A DNA stretch of 64,000 nt, from NCBI RefSeq assembly GCF_014158035.1, contig NZ_JACFXW010000001.1, forward strand, positions 1,922,001 through 1,986,000, given 5' to 3'. The notes below the pieces were generated by a model. It was not told the DNA's origin, ran no database searches, and saw nothing but the letters and a program-made list of their open reading frames with translations. Each line of letters opens with the position of its first letter. Positions within the stretch are counted from its first letter, which is position 1. Origin of the DNA: Rhizobium sp. G21 (GTDB lineage Bacteria; Pseudomonadota; Alphaproteobacteria; Rhizobiales; Rhizobiaceae). Of the stretch, positions 27,148-38,798 are shown in pieces. The position numbers and the translations under genes are program-made.

Positions 27148-28428
27148 ATGAATGCGCCGCAAATCTGGTCGAACTGGTCGGGCTACGTGACCGCCCGCCC
27201 CCAGCGTTTCGAGACGCCTGGGACGGTCGAGGCGCTGCAGGAAATCGTGAAATCGGCGCCCGGTCCTATCCGCGTCGTCGGCTCCGGCCACTCCTTCACG
27301 CCGCTGGTTCCGAGCGACGGCACGATCCTGTCGCTCGATCATATCGAAGGCCTGGTGACCCACGACGACGAGAACTGCCGCGCCACGGTCCGCGCCGGCA
27401 CCAAACTCGGCAATCTCACCAGGATTCTCGACGGCGTCGGCCAGGCGCTGGCCAATATGGGCGACATCGACAAACAATCGATCGGCGGCGCGTTGGGCAC
27501 CGCCACCCATGGCACGGGCTCGACGCTCGGCGCCTATCACACGCTGCTGCAGCATATGGAGCTCATAGACGGACATGGGGAGAAGCGCGTCTTCACCCTT
27601 GAGGCGGATGGCGAGATGATGAACGCCCTCGGCGTCAGTCTCGGAGCCTTCGGCATCGTCAGCGCCGTGACGCTCAACAATCTGCCGACCTATCGGATGC
27701 GCAAGCGCCGCTGGGTGCTGCCGATCGGCGACATGATCGCCAATTTCCATTCGATGATGACCGCCCACCGCTCGGCCGAGTTCTATTTCGTCCCCTATTC
27801 CGGCCATGCGATGTTCCTCGCCAGCGACATCACCGACGAGCCGGTGACCTCGAGACCGCTGGAGGATGATGAAGACGGACTGAAGACACTGAAATTGGCG
27901 CGCAATCTCTTGAAGTGGTTTCCCTGGCTGCGCCGCAGGTTGATTTCGGATGCGATGCGCAAATTGCCGCGCGAAGACTATGTCGAGAATTGGCTCAAAG
28001 TGTATACCAGCGACCGGCAGACCCGTTTCAACGAAATGGAATATCACCTGCCCGTCGAAGAGGGTCCCAAGGCCTTGGCCGAAATCATCGAACTTACAGA
28101 GAAGCGCTTTCCGGAAGTCTATTTCCCGATGGAAGTGCGCACAGTGGCCGCGGACGAGATCTGGCTCAGTCCTTTCTACAAGCGACAGACCTGCTCGATC
28201 GCCATCCATCATGACGCCGCCGAAGATCCCATCGCCTTCCAGCGCGCCGCCGAGCCGATCTTCCGCCGCTATGGCGGCCGCCCGCATTGGGGCAAGATGC
28301 ATACGCTGACCGGCGCCGATTTCGCCAAGCTCTATCCCCGCTGGAAGGACGCAATGGAGGTGCGGCGCATGCTCGATCCCGACGGAAGGTTCGTTTCTCC
28401 TTACATAAAACGGCTGATCGAAGCATGA
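27148..28428 (+). CDS. D-arabinono-1,4-lactone oxidase family FAD-linked oxidase
   Basis: 426-residue oxidase of the vanillyl-alcohol-oxidase/aldonolactone oxidase superfamily. The FAD-binding part (about 15-190) has VVGSGHSFTPLV, with the His expected to carry the flavin in relatives, and ALGTATHGTGSTLG; the C-terminal ALO domain fills about 200-426. Relatives oxidise aldonolactones or sugar alcohols to keto products with oxygen or a dye. It overlaps the next gene as ATGA and follows the MFS gene by 5 bp, so it is the middle of an operon. The exact substrate cannot be told. Confidence 0.85.
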   Translation: MNAPQIWSNWSGYVTARPQRFETPGTVEALQEIVKSAPGPIRVVGSGHSFTPLVPSDGTILSLDHIEGLVTHDDENCRATVRAGTKLGNLTRILDGVGQALANMGDIDKQSIGGALGTATHGTGSTLGAYHTLLQHMELIDGHGEKRVFTLEADGEMMNALGVSLGAFGIVSAVTLNNLPTYRMRKRRWVLPIGDMIANFHSMMTAHRSAEFYFVPYSGHAMFLASDITDEPVTSRPLEDDEDGLKTLKLARNLLKWFPWLRRRLISDAMRKLPREDYVENWLKVYTSDRQTRFNEMEYHLPVEEGPKALAEIIELTEKRFPEVYFPMEVRTVAADEIWLSPFYKRQTCSIAIHHDAAEDPIAFQRAAEPIFRRYGGRPHWGKMHTLTGADFAKLYPRWKDAMEVRRMLDPDGRFVSPYIKRLIEA

Positions 28429-29587
28429 GCGACGCCTCTTATTTTGACGGGCTCGGCCGGGCTCTGACGGACGCCGGCCGGTTTCAGCCGACGCTCGTCA
28501 TCGATCGCGACCGGCTGGACGCCAACGCCGATATCGCAGCGCGCAAGAAGCCGCAAAGTCATGGCCTGCGCCTGGTCGACAAGTCGCTCGCCGTTCCCGC
28601 GCTTCTGGCGCGCCTAATGACGCGTCTCGGGACACAGCGGGTGATGAGTTTCCACCTGCCGATCACCCGCGCTGTCCTGACCGCCCATCCCGACGCCGAA
28701 ATCCTGTTCGGCAAGCCGATGCCGGCCGCCGCCCTGAAGCAGGCGCTGCAGCAGGCGGGCGCCGAGGAGCGGCAGGCGTTGACCCGTCGAGCCGTCCATC
28801 TCGTCGACAGCCCCGAGCGTGCGAAAGCCTATGCGGAGATCGCCGCCGCGTTCGACCTCGATCTGCGCGTCGCGGCCGAAATCGATGTCGGCATGCATCG
28901 CGGCGGTTTCGCTTCGGCGGCGGAGATGAAATCCGCCTTTTGCGGACCTCAATTCTCTCGCCTGCATCTGGAAGGCGTGATGGGCTACGAGGCCCATATT
29001 CCGAAACTGCCGGGCTTCGCCGGCGGCCCTGCAGGCGAACGCGCCCGCGTGCTCGAGCGCTATAGAACATTCGTCGATGCTTTGGCGCCGGGAGAGCGCG
29101 GTATCCTCAATATCGGCGGCAGCAACACCGCGCTTGGTTACGGACCTGATCTCGCCAACGAGATCTCCATGGGTTCAGCCTTTCTCAAGCCGACCGATTT
29201 CGACAGCGTGGAGCTCACCGATCTCTTGCCGGCCCTGTTCATCGCCACGCCGATCCTCAAGCGGGTCAAGGCGCAACTGCCCGGCCCGTCCTTTTAACCA
29301 GCCTGATGCAGACGCTCGGAAGGTTTCCGCGCGAGGGCTGCTTTCTCTATGGCGGCAAATGGATGGCGACGGCCGTTCATCCCGATGGGATGCGGGAGAA
29401 TGCGCTTTGGGGGCAAAGCTCCAACCAGCAATTCATGGCGCTGCCGAACGGCTCCATGGCGCGGGAAGGCGATTTCGCCTTTCTCCGCCCGAGCCAGAGC
29501 GAAGCGGTGCTGCAGCAATTCGGCCCGATCGCGGTTTACTCGGGCGGAGAGATCGTGGAAGACTGGACGCCGCTGCCACCCGGCTGA
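28425..29587 (+). pseudogene. D-threonine-aldolase-like PLP enzyme (alanine racemase fold), frameshifted as sequenced
   Basis: Fold-III PLP enzyme of the D-threonine aldolase / D-serine dehydratase-like group. The N-terminal frame (28425-29297) carries the barrel with the PLP lysine expected in GLRLVDKSL, then DVGMHRGGF. It ends early at a TTTT run (29292-29295); one extra T (TTTTT) joins it to the C-terminal domain (29306-29587) containing ENALWGQSSNQQF and PLPPG. Repaired length is 387 residues, normal for the group. It shares an ATGA junction with the oxidase, suggesting a joint pathway handling a hydroxy-amino acid or a sugar-derived compound. Confidence 0.78.
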
Positions 29588-29605
29588 TTGGCCCGAAAGA
29601 TCATC

Positions 29606-30271
29606 ATGAGCGTCACCATCGCCATCGGCGACATCCATGGCTGCCTGAATGAGCTCGCCAGCCTTCTGGACATCATCGACCTCGCCTATGACAAAGGCAC
29701 GGTGGTCTTTCTCGGCGACTATGTCGATCGCGGCCCCGACAGCGCCGGGGTGATCGAACGCGTCATGGCCGGGCCACGCTCCCGCGACTGGCGCTGGATC
29801 GCATTGCTGGGCAATCACGAGCGCATGATGCTCGACGCGCTCGAAGGTCGAGACCGGGAAGGCTTCTGGCTGCGCAACGGCGGCGAGGAGACGCTGCAAT
29901 CCTATCGCGGCGAGGTTTCGCAGACGCATCGCCTTTGGCTTGCGCAGCGTCCGCTGCTGCATGTCGATCCATTCCGCGTTTTCGCTCATGCCGGCCTCGA
30001 CCGGAGCAAGTCTCTCGAAGACCAGGACGAGAACACGCTGATCTGGCGCAGGCCACACCCCGAAGACGACCATGGCGATTTCTTTGGTCGTCATCTCTGC
30101 CACGGCCATACGCCGCGTGACGAAAATCCCGTCACGCGCGGCGGGCGCAGCAATATCGACAGCGGCTGCGTGTTCGGCGATCGCCTGACGGCGGCGGTGT
30201 TCGACGATCATGTTCCGGGCGGACCGGTACGATTCATCGCCGTATCCAGTCGCTATCGCTGGTCGGGCTAG
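29606..30271 (+). CDS. Serine/threonine-type metallophosphatase (PP2A-like, Pph/ApaH group)
   Basis: 221-residue calcineurin-like phosphoesterase. All metal-site motifs are present in order: GDIHG near the N terminus, GDYVDRG, LGNHE, and the late FAHAGLD and CHGHTP histidines. The compact length fits bacterial PP2A-like protein phosphatases and diadenosine-tetraphosphatase relatives, and sequence alone does not separate these. Start ATG 29606; the frame opens slightly earlier without a better start. It ends overlapping the last bases of convergent fadD. Confidence 0.88.
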   Translation: MSVTIAIGDIHGCLNELASLLDIIDLAYDKGTVVFLGDYVDRGPDSAGVIERVMAGPRSRDWRWIALLGNHERMMLDALEGRDREGFWLRNGGEETLQSYRGEVSQTHRLWLAQRPLLHVDPFRVFAHAGLDRSKSLEDQDENTLIWRRPHPEDDHGDFFGRHLCHGHTPRDENPVTRGGRSNIDSGCVFGDRLTAAVFDDHVPGGPVRFIAVSSRYRWSG

Positions 30272-31968
30272 GTGCGCAATTCCTTTCTCAGGATCTTGCC
30301 GACATTCGATTTCGGCAGGCTGTCCCTGAATTCGATATGCCTCGGACGCTTGTAGTTGGTAAGTCTCGACGCACAATACTCCTTGATTTCCGCCGCGGTG
30401 AGATCGGGATTCTTGCGCACCACGAACAGTTTCACCGCCTCGCCGGAATGTTCGTCGGGCACGCCGATTACCGCCGCCTCCATCACGCCGGGATGGGACG
30501 CCACCACTTCTTCAACCTCGTTGGGATAGACGTTGAAGCCCGAGACGATCACCATGTCCTTCTTGCGATCGACGATGCGGATATAGCCGTTCTCGTCCAT
30601 CACGCCCATGTCGCCCGAGCGGAAGAAGCCGTCCGGCGTCATCACCTTGGCGGTTTCCTCGGGCTTGTTCCAATAGCCGGACATGACCTGCGGCCCGCGG
30701 ATGCAGATCTCCCCGACCACGCCGAGCGGAACCTGCCTGCCGTCGTCATCCTGGATCTGGATATCGGTCGAGGGCAGCGGCAGGCCGATCGTGCCGGTGA
30801 AGGAGCCCGCGTCGAGGCGATTGACCGTGGCGATCGGCGAAGTCTCGGACAGGCCGTAGCCTTCGGAAATCGGGCAACCGGTCACCGCTTGCCAGCGCTC
30901 GGCCACCGGCCTCTGGCAGGCCATGCCGCCCGCCAGGCTGAGAATGAGCTTGGAAAAATCGAGCTTCTTGAACTCCTCGTTGTTCACCAACGCATTGAAG
31001 AGCGTGTTGAGGCCGGGGAAGACATGGATCTTCTCCGACCGCAGCACCTTGACGAAGGCGGGAATATCGCGCGGATTGGGGATCAGCACATTGCGCGCGA
31101 CCTCCTTCATGCCCATCACCAGATTCACCGTCAGCGCGAAGATATGGTAAAGCGGCAGGGGGCAGATGAAGGTGAAATCCTCGGGCTTCCCAGCCCGCCG
31201 GTAGAGCACGGACAACCAGACCGACGTCTGCTCCGCATTGGCGAGAATATTGCCATGGGTCAGCACCGCGCCCTTGGCGACGCCGGTCGTGCCGCCGGTA
31301 TATTGCAGGAAGGCGACATCGGCGGCAGAGACGTTTTCGGCGCGAAAACGCATCGTCTGCGCCTCGGCCATCAGGCTCTTGAACGGCACATGGCCGGGCA
31401 GCGTCCAGAGCGGCACCAGCTTCTTGACCTTGCGCACCACGAAATTGACGAGATGGCCCTTGAGGCCGAGGAGATCGCCCATGGTGGCGACAACGACCGT
31501 CTCCACGCCGGTGCCCGGCAGAGACTGCTGTACGGTGGCGGCGAAATTCTCGAGCGTGAACAGAAGTTTCGCGCCGGCGTCCTTGAGCTGATAATTCAGT
31601 TCGCGCGGCGTGTAGAGCGGGTTGACATTGACGGCGACGAAGCCCGCGCGAAGCACCGCGAGCGCGACCACGGGAAATTGCAGGATATTGGGAAACATGA
31701 TGGCGACACGATCGCCGTGCTTCAGCCCTTTCTGTTGCAGCCAGGCCGCCACCTGTCGCGACATCACGTCGATATCGCCGAAACTCAGCGTCTTGCCCAT
31801 GCAGGTGAAGGCCGGCTTATGGCCGTTGCGGCTGACGACGTCCTCGAACAACTCGCCGAGCGAGGCGTGCTTCAGGGGCTGGATTTCGGACGGAACGCCC
31901 TCGGGATAGGACTTGAGCCACGGCCTGTCGCCGGGCATCGGCTGCAAGCTCGAATCGAATGCGTTCAT
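30268..31968 (-). CDS. fadD: Long-chain fatty acid-CoA ligase
   Basis: 566-residue acyl-CoA synthetase that activates fatty acids with ATP and CoA at the inner face of the membrane, the first step of beta-oxidation. It carries the AMP-binding P-loop YTGGTTGVAKGA, the GYGLSETSP motif, the RSGDMGVMDENGYI motif with the fatty-acyl binding region, and the C-terminal K-bearing end LPKSNVGKILRKEL. Start ATG 31968 is chosen for its GGAGG site; an open frame continues upstream but crosses the promoter region. A perfect palindrome overlaps the predicted promoter (see separate entry). Confidence 0.93.
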   Translation of the reverse strand: MNAFDSSLQPMPGDRPWLKSYPEGVPSEIQPLKHASLGELFEDVVSRNGHKPAFTCMGKTLSFGDIDVMSRQVAAWLQQKGLKHGDRVAIMFPNILQFPVVALAVLRAGFVAVNVNPLYTPRELNYQLKDAGAKLLFTLENFAATVQQSLPGTGVETVVVATMGDLLGLKGHLVNFVVRKVKKLVPLWTLPGHVPFKSLMAEAQTMRFRAENVSAADVAFLQYTGGTTGVAKGAVLTHGNILANAEQTSVWLSVLYRRAGKPEDFTFICPLPLYHIFALTVNLVMGMKEVARNVLIPNPRDIPAFVKVLRSEKIHVFPGLNTLFNALVNNEEFKKLDFSKLILSLAGGMACQRPVAERWQAVTGCPISEGYGLSETSPIATVNRLDAGSFTGTIGLPLPSTDIQIQDDDGRQVPLGVVGEICIRGPQVMSGYWNKPEETAKVMTPDGFFRSGDMGVMDENGYIRIVDRKKDMVIVSGFNVYPNEVEEVVASHPGVMEAAVIGVPDEHSGEAVKLFVVRKNPDLTAAEIKEYCASRLTNYKRPRHIEFRDSLPKSNVGKILRKELRT

Positions 31969-32047
31969 TGTTTCCTCCCAGCGCACTTTTGACATCCTGC
32001 GCTCTCCTCGACAGAATGTTAATCGCCTTTGCTCCTCACGCAAGCAA

Positions 32048-32076
32048 AGACTAGTTGACATTGACGTAAACGTCAA
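32048..32076 (-). promoter_or_regulatory. Predicted fadD promoter with palindromic operator
   Basis: On the minus strand TTGACG (32076-32071) and TAGTCT (32053-32048) are separated by 17 bp, fitting a sigma-70-type promoter. The palindrome TTGACGTAAACGTCAA (32061-32076) covers the -35 box and half the spacer, so a bound regulator would block RNA polymerase. The spacing and overlap are seen directly; the regulator is unknown. Palindromes of this kind occur as operators of fatty-acid and branched-chain catabolism regulators in proteobacteria (LiuR- or PsrA-type), which is only a suggestion here. Confidence 0.55.
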
Positions 32077-32119
32077 CGCGTAGCTGACAGGCGCTCGCGT
32101 TTCACGATCGGAAAAGCTG

Positions 32120-33175
32120 ATGAGTCCAGAATCCCATCTGTTGATATGCTGCGCCGCGCCAGGCGCGGGCGCGCTCGCGATCCATCGCCTCGGCGGCGCG
32201 ACGACAGAATTTTCGGCTGCCCCCAACCCGTCCTTTCTGGCGGCGTCAGGCAAGACCCGGTCGATCTATGTGGCCAGCGAAAGACCCGAGGGGCCGGGGC
32301 TGGCGACGGCTCTCGGCTGGCAGCAGAACAGGCTCGCGGCGCTGAGTTCTCAATCGACCGGTGGGCACGCCGCCGTACATCTCTGCCTCGACAGGACTGA
32401 GCGTTTTCTGTTCGTCACCAATTACCAAGCCATGTCTGCGCCCAGCGACGCCTCCCTCGCCGCCTTTGCCTTGACCGACAGCGGCGACCTGGCCGATGCG
32501 ATCGCGCGTTTCACGCATCGAGGAAGCGGCCCCGACCATGCGCGCCAGCAAGGACCACATTGCCATTCGGTCGCCATCAGCCCCGACAATCGCCGCCTCG
32601 TCGCCGCCGATCTCGGCGCGGACAGATTGTTTACCTATCGTTTCGACAGCAAGGCGGGACGCCTGACGGTCGAAGGCGAGACCGAAACCCCTGCGGGCGC
32701 CGGACCCCGCCACGCGATATTTCATCCCAATGGACGGATGCTCTATGTCACGGGAGAGCTGGATTCGACTGTTCTCGCCTTTTCGGTCAGCGATGAAGGA
32801 CTGCGACCGGCGGCCAGCCTGCCCGCCACGCATCGCAAGCCCAAAAGCCGGAACTACCCCTCGGGCGTTCTCGTAACGCCCGACGGCCATCATCTGCTGG
32901 TCGCCAATCGCGGCGCCGATACGATCGCGGTGTTCTGGATCGATCCGCAAAGCGGCTTGCCGACATTGAAGGCGGAGTATGAGTGCGGCGGCGGCGGATT
33001 TCCGCGCGCCATCCGTTTCGATCGGGCCGCCCGGCGCCTCGCGGTCGCCAATCAGAAAACCGACGCCGTGGCCTTGTTCGACTGGGACTTCGCCGAGGGG
33101 AAACTGTCAGCGGAGCCGACCGCGGTGATCCCGGTGAAAGCCCCGCTCGACATGCTGTTCGTCAATCCTCAGTAA
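32120..33175 (+). CDS. Lactonase family protein (6-phosphogluconolactonase-type beta-propeller)
   Basis: 351 residues of the YbhE/Pgl beta-propeller lactonase family. Repeated blade motifs are visible, e.g. GPHCHSVAISPDNRRLVAADLGADRLFTY, of which GPHCHS and VAADLGADRL are the key parts, then GPRHAIFHPNGRMLYVTGEL and YPSGVLVTPDGHHLLVANRG. The usual substrate is a sugar lactone such as 6-phosphogluconolactone, but many homologues are of unknown specificity. Start ATG 32120 with a GGAAA site. Divergent from fadD, sharing the palindrome-containing intergenic region of 151 bp. Confidence 0.85.
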   Translation: MSPESHLLICCAAPGAGALAIHRLGGATTEFSAAPNPSFLAASGKTRSIYVASERPEGPGLATALGWQQNRLAALSSQSTGGHAAVHLCLDRTERFLFVTNYQAMSAPSDASLAAFALTDSGDLADAIARFTHRGSGPDHARQQGPHCHSVAISPDNRRLVAADLGADRLFTYRFDSKAGRLTVEGETETPAGAGPRHAIFHPNGRMLYVTGELDSTVLAFSVSDEGLRPAASLPATHRKPKSRNYPSGVLVTPDGHHLLVANRGADTIAVFWIDPQSGLPTLKAEYECGGGGFPRAIRFDRAARRLAVANQKTDAVALFDWDFAEGKLSAEPTAVIPVKAPLDMLFVNPQ

Positions 33176-34128
33176 CCTGCGCCTCGCGCCACCACATGCT
33201 CCAGCGCCTCGCCGCGCTCGAAACGGTCGATCTGCCGTTCGACATGGGCAAACAGCGCCGAGACATCCGAATCCGCCGCCGAATGCGGCGTCATGATCAC
33301 ATTGGGCAGTGTCCAGATCGGCGAGGTCTCCGGAAGCGGCTCGACCTCGAACACATCGAGCGAGGCGGCCTTGAGCAGGCCCGACTGCAACGCTTCCACG
33401 AGATCGGCCTCGACCTGGCTGCCGCCGCGGCCGGCATTGATGAACACCGGACCGCCGAGCGCGCCGTCGCGCTTCAGCTTCGCAAACAGATCCCGGTTAT
33501 AGAGGCCGCGCGTCTCCGCCGTTAGCGGAAGGAGGCCGACGAGCATGTCGGACTGGCCGAGGAAGCGGTCGAGATCGGCCTCCGCATGCATGGCGACACC
33601 ATCGACCGCTTTGCCGCTTTTCGACCAGCCGATGACCTTGAAGCCCATGGCCTTGAGCTTGTGGGCGGCGTCAGACCCGAGCACACCCATGCCCATGATG
33701 CCCACCGTGAGATCGGCCGCCTCGGGTTGCGCCAGCGGCTTCCAGACGCCCGCGCGCTGCTGGGCGTCGTAAGCGAGGTGCTGGCGCAGATGCATCAGGC
33801 ACTGCATCACCACCCATTCGCTCATGCGCGTGGTCAGGGTGTGGTCGACGAAGCGCACCAGCGGCAGATCGGGCAGGCCGGGCAAGGTCAAAACATGATC
33901 GACGCCCGCCCCACCGGAAAACAGCACTTTGAGATCCTTGGCGCGCGCGAAGAGATCGTCGAGCGGCTTCCAGAGCAGAGCGTAGGAAATGCCAGAGAGA
34001 TCGCGATCGCGCTGGGCGGGGTCGGCGCGGTTGATCACCTCGCGGCCCGAAAATGCGGTCTTCAACCCCTCCGCCACCTGATCGGGGTGAAAGCGGAGAT
34101 CGACGATGATGGGGCTTTTGGTGGTCAT
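33169..34128 (-). CDS. ghrA: Glyoxylate/hydroxypyruvate reductase A type dehydrogenase
   Basis: 319-residue D-isomer 2-hydroxyacid dehydrogenase of the GhrA group, reducing glyoxylate or hydroxypyruvate with NADPH. Features: LFSGGAGVDHV, the Rossmann motif GIMGMGVLGSDAA, and the catalytic Arg, Glu and His in INAGRGGSQ, FEVEPLPE and TPHSAAD. Start ATG 34128 is chosen over an upstream extension that has no family similarity. It overlaps the end of the convergent lactonase by 7 bases and lies 10 bp after yejF, so it may be the last gene of that operon. Confidence 0.88.
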   Translation of the reverse strand: MTTKSPIIVDLRFHPDQVAEGLKTAFSGREVINRADPAQRDRDLSGISYALLWKPLDDLFARAKDLKVLFSGGAGVDHVLTLPGLPDLPLVRFVDHTLTTRMSEWVVMQCLMHLRQHLAYDAQQRAGVWKPLAQPEAADLTVGIMGMGVLGSDAAHKLKAMGFKVIGWSKSGKAVDGVAMHAEADLDRFLGQSDMLVGLLPLTAETRGLYNRDLFAKLKRDGALGGPVFINAGRGGSQVEADLVEALQSGLLKAASLDVFEVEPLPETSPIWTLPNVIMTPHSAADSDVSALFAHVERQIDRFERGEALEHVVARGAGY

Positions 34129-34138
34129 GCGAAACCTG

Positions 34139-35762
<1,624 letters not shown>

Positions 35763-35766
<4 letters not shown>

Positions 35767-36263
35767 CGTGTGAGATCCTCGAGAATGGCGGCCAAAGTCG
35801 GCGCATCGGGCCGGATCACCGGCGCGGGCGTCAGCGCGACGCCAGTTAGGGGATGAATGGCGGGCTCGCCGGCGTTGATGCCTTCGTCCTGCGTCAAGAG
35901 ATGCGAACAGCCCGCCTGCATGGCGGTTGCGACGTGAATGGCGTCAGGCAGTTTGAGCGACCGGCGGGCGGCGCGGAGGGCGGCGGCGAGATCGAGAACC
36001 TGCTCGGAAACTGGAACGACGGAGAGCCAGTAACTGCCCGCCTTCAGTCCCGCGTAAAACTGCGCCGCAGCATAGGCGCGTTCTCGATAGGGTTTAACCA
36101 GCAACTCCGAAAATGTCAGAGCGCTGGTGAGAAACCGGGGAGCGGTCTCCGACCGGCGATGTCCCGCGATCACTTCGCGCAGAGCATCGCCTTTTCCGAA
36201 TTCGTCTTCGAGAAAGGCGATCAATATGTTGGTGTCGAGATACACCAGCGGGAACAAGGTCAT
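35763..36263 (-). CDS. PIN-domain toxin (VapC-like)
   Basis: 166-residue PIN-domain protein, a predicted metal-dependent endoribonuclease. Acidic active-site residues are visible in VYLDTNILIAF (Asp near the N terminus), TFSELL (Glu) and LPDAIHVATA (Asp). The C-terminal tail of about 30 residues is longer than in minimal VapC proteins. It overlaps the antitoxin stop codon at its start and the yejF start codon at its end (both ATGA), so toxin, antitoxin and transporter ATPase are translated from one message. The target RNA is unknown. Confidence 0.82.
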
Positions 36264-36522
36264 TCCTCATCCCATTCATCGCGCAGGGCTCTGATGTCAG
36301 CCACCGCGTCTTCCAGAGACCTGGGCTCCCTCAGCGAGGCTCTCGCCTGCTGCAGCGTCGTCCAGAAATCCTCACCCTCGCTACGACCCAACGGGGCATT
36401 CTCCACCTGTCGGGCGGCGCCCTCCTCGATCACCAGCCGCACCGTCTCCACCCCGGAAACTGCGCGCGCAGATCCTCGGGCAATTGCGAAACGGGATAGT
36501 GCTCGCGCACGATCTTGTTCAT
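36260..36522 (-). pseudogene. Antitoxin partner of the PIN toxin, frameshifted as sequenced
   Basis: Small protein of 87 residues after repair. ATG 36522 opens MNKIVREHYPVSQLPEDL, and one extra G in the GGGG run (CCCC at 36451-36454) continues it as VETVRLVIEEGAARQ and on to the end RALRDEWDEE. As sequenced the first frame stops after about 30 residues. The position directly upstream of, and overlapping, the PIN toxin gene and the acidic C terminus fit an antitoxin that wraps its toxin. I cannot assign its DNA-binding family with certainty. Confidence 0.68.
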
Positions 36523-36586
36523 CGGCGGCCTCCTGATCTGGACCACCCCGACACTAAAGCCAAAACCATCGGAAAGCGAGAGTTGC

Positions 36587-37710
36587 TCATCCGAAGGTCT
36601 TTCTCGGGTCGAAAGCGTCGCGCACCGCTTCGCCGATGAAGATCAGCAGCGACAGCATGGCGGCGAGCGTGAAGAAGGCGGTGAAGCCCAGCCAGGGCGC
36701 CTGCAGGTTCGATTTGGCCTGTCCGACCATTTCCCCCAGCGAGGGCGAGCCGGGCGGCATGCCGAGACCGAGGAAATCCAGCGCCGTCAGCGTGCTGATC
36801 GAGCCCGACAGGATGAAGGGCAGGAAGGTCAGCGTCGCCACCATGGCGTTGGGCAGGAGATGCCGCCACATGATGACGGCGTTGCCGACGCCGAGCGCGC
36901 GGGCGGCCCGGACATATTCGAAATTGCGGGCGCGAAAGAATTCCGCCCGGACGATGCCGACAAAACTCGTCCAGGAGAACAGCAAGAGAATGCCGAGCAG
37001 CACGAAAAAGCCGGGCGGCAGGATCGAGGCCATGATCAGCAGGATGTAGAGCACCGGCATCGACGACCAGATTTCGATGAAGCGCTGGCCGATCAGGTCG
37101 GTCATGCCGCCAAAATAGCCCTGGATCGCGCCGATGGTGACGCCGAACACGGCCGAAGCCGCCGTCAGCGCCAGGCCGAACACCACCGACAGCCGGAAGC
37201 CGTAGATAATCCGGGCGAACACGTCGCGCGCCTGGTCGTCGGTGCCCAGCCAGTTCATGTTGCCGAGCGTGCAGTTGGGATCCTTGTCGCCGAGCGGATA
37301 GGCCGAACAACGCTGCTCCTCCGGCATCAGCCAGAAGGGTTTGGTCGGCGCGGACGTGGGCACATAGGTGTTGGCGGTCAGATAGGAATAGCGGATCGGC
37401 GGCCAGATCATCCAGCCGTTCTCCTCGATCTTTTCCCGCACCAGATCGGTCTTGTAATCGGTGGTCGGCAGGAAGCCTTCCTCACCGAGAAGGTCGCCTC
37501 TTCGTAATCCTTCACGATGGGCGCATATAACTGGCCCTTGAAGGAAACGAGGATCGGCTTGTCATTGGCGATGACTTCGGCGAACAACGACAGGCCGAAG
37601 ATCAGCATGAAGATCCAGAACGACCAGTAGCCGCGGCGGTTCGCCTTGAAATTGGCGAGGCGGCGCTGGTTGACCGGCGACAGCCGGGGCTTTTTGACGG
37701 TCTCGGCCAT
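36587..37710 (-). pseudogene. yejE: Peptide ABC transporter permease YejE, frameshifted as sequenced
   Basis: Inner-membrane permease of the peptide importer. An N-terminal helix (about residues 30-50) lies in a first frame ending near 37488. One extra base there joins it (DYEEATF to LGEEGFLPTTDYK) to the second frame with the remaining five membrane helices and the EAA loop (EYVRAARALGVGN). Repaired length is 374 residues. Start ATG 37710 has a GGAGG site and lies 2 bp after the yejB stop. The toxin-antitoxin pair lies between this gene and yejF, where relatives usually have none. Confidence 0.83.
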
Positions 37711-37712
37711 GA

Positions 37713-38798
37713 TCACACCTCCCGCTTTTCGAAATCGATGCGGGGATCGACCCAGGTGTAGATCAGGTCGGAGAGAAGACCGACGACCAGTCCGAGCAGC
37801 GAGAAGATGTAGAGCGTGCCGAACACGATCGGATAGTCGCGCTTGATGATCGCCTCATAGCCCATGCGTCCCAGGCCATCGAGCGAGAACAGGTTCTCGA
37901 TCAACAGCGAACCGGTGAAGAAAGCGGAGATGAAAGCGGCGGGAAACCCGGCGATCACGATCAGCATCGCGTTGCGGAACACATGACCATAGAGGACCCG
38001 ATGCTCCGTCAGCCCCTTGGCGCGGGCCGTCACCACATATTGCTTCTTGATCTCGTCGATGAAGGAATTCTTGGTCAGCAGCGTCGTGGTGGCGAAGGAG
38101 GAGATCAGCAACGCCGAGATCGGCAGCGTCAGATGCCAGATATAGTCGACGATCTTGCCGCCGATGCTCATCTGGTCGAAATTGTCCGAGGTCAGGCCGC
38201 GCAACGGAAACCAGTCCAAGAAGGACCCTCCGGCGAACAGCACCACCAGCAGGATGCCGAACAGGAATCCCGGCACCGCATAGCCGATGATCACCACGCC
38301 AGACGTCCAGACATCGAAGCTCGATCCGTCCGACACCGCCTTGCGAATGCCGAGCGGAATTGAAATCGCGTAAGAGAGCAGGAGCACCCAGACGCCCAGC
38401 GAAATCGACACCGGCAGCTTCTCGACGATCAGATTGACGACGCTTTCGTCGCGGAAGAAGCTCTGGCCGAAATCGAAACGGGCGTAATTCCACACCATCT
38501 CGCCGAAGCGTTGCCAGGCGGGCTTGTCGAAGCCGAACTGCTTTTCCAGCTTGGCGATCAGCTCCGGATCGAGCCCTTGGGCGCCGCGATAGCGTCCGGA
38601 ACTGTCGGACGCTTCATTGAAGGACAATTCGTTACCGCCGCCCGAAAGCCGGTCGCCGCCGTTCTGGTTGGTCAGATCGGCGATCATCTGTTCCACCGGT
38701 CCGCCGGGGGCGAATTGCACGATGATGAAGGACAGAAGCAGGATGCCGAGCAGCGTGGGGATGATCAGCAGAAGTCGCCTCAGAATATAAGCGGCCAT
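37713..38798 (-). CDS. yejB: Peptide ABC transporter permease YejB
   Basis: 361-residue permease with six membrane helices, paired with YejE. The first helix ([21 protein letters not shown]) is followed by a large periplasmic loop, and the EAA motif segment reads [20 protein letters not shown], of which ARAKGL is diagnostic of the Opp/Dpp/Yej class. Length is normal and the reading frame is intact, unlike those of its operon partners. It follows yejA by 121 bp. Confidence 0.93.
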   Translation of the reverse strand: MAAYILRRLLLIIPTLLGILLLSFIIVQFAPGGPVEQMIADLTNQNGGDRLSGGGNELSFNEASDSSGRYRGAQGLDPELIAKLEKQFGFDKPAWQRFGEMVWNYARFDFGQSFFRDESVVNLIVEKLPVSISLGVWVLLLSYAISIPLGIRKAVSDGSSFDVWTSGVVIIGYAVPGFLFGILLVVLFAGGSFLDWFPLRGLTSDNFDQMSIGGKIVDYIWHLTLPISALLISSFATTTLLTKNSFIDEIKKQYVVTARAKGLTEHRVLYGHVFRNAMLIVIAGFPAAFISAFFTGSLLIENLFSLDGLGRMGYEAIIKRDYPIVFGTLYIFSLLGLVVGLLSDLIYTWVDPRIDFEKREV

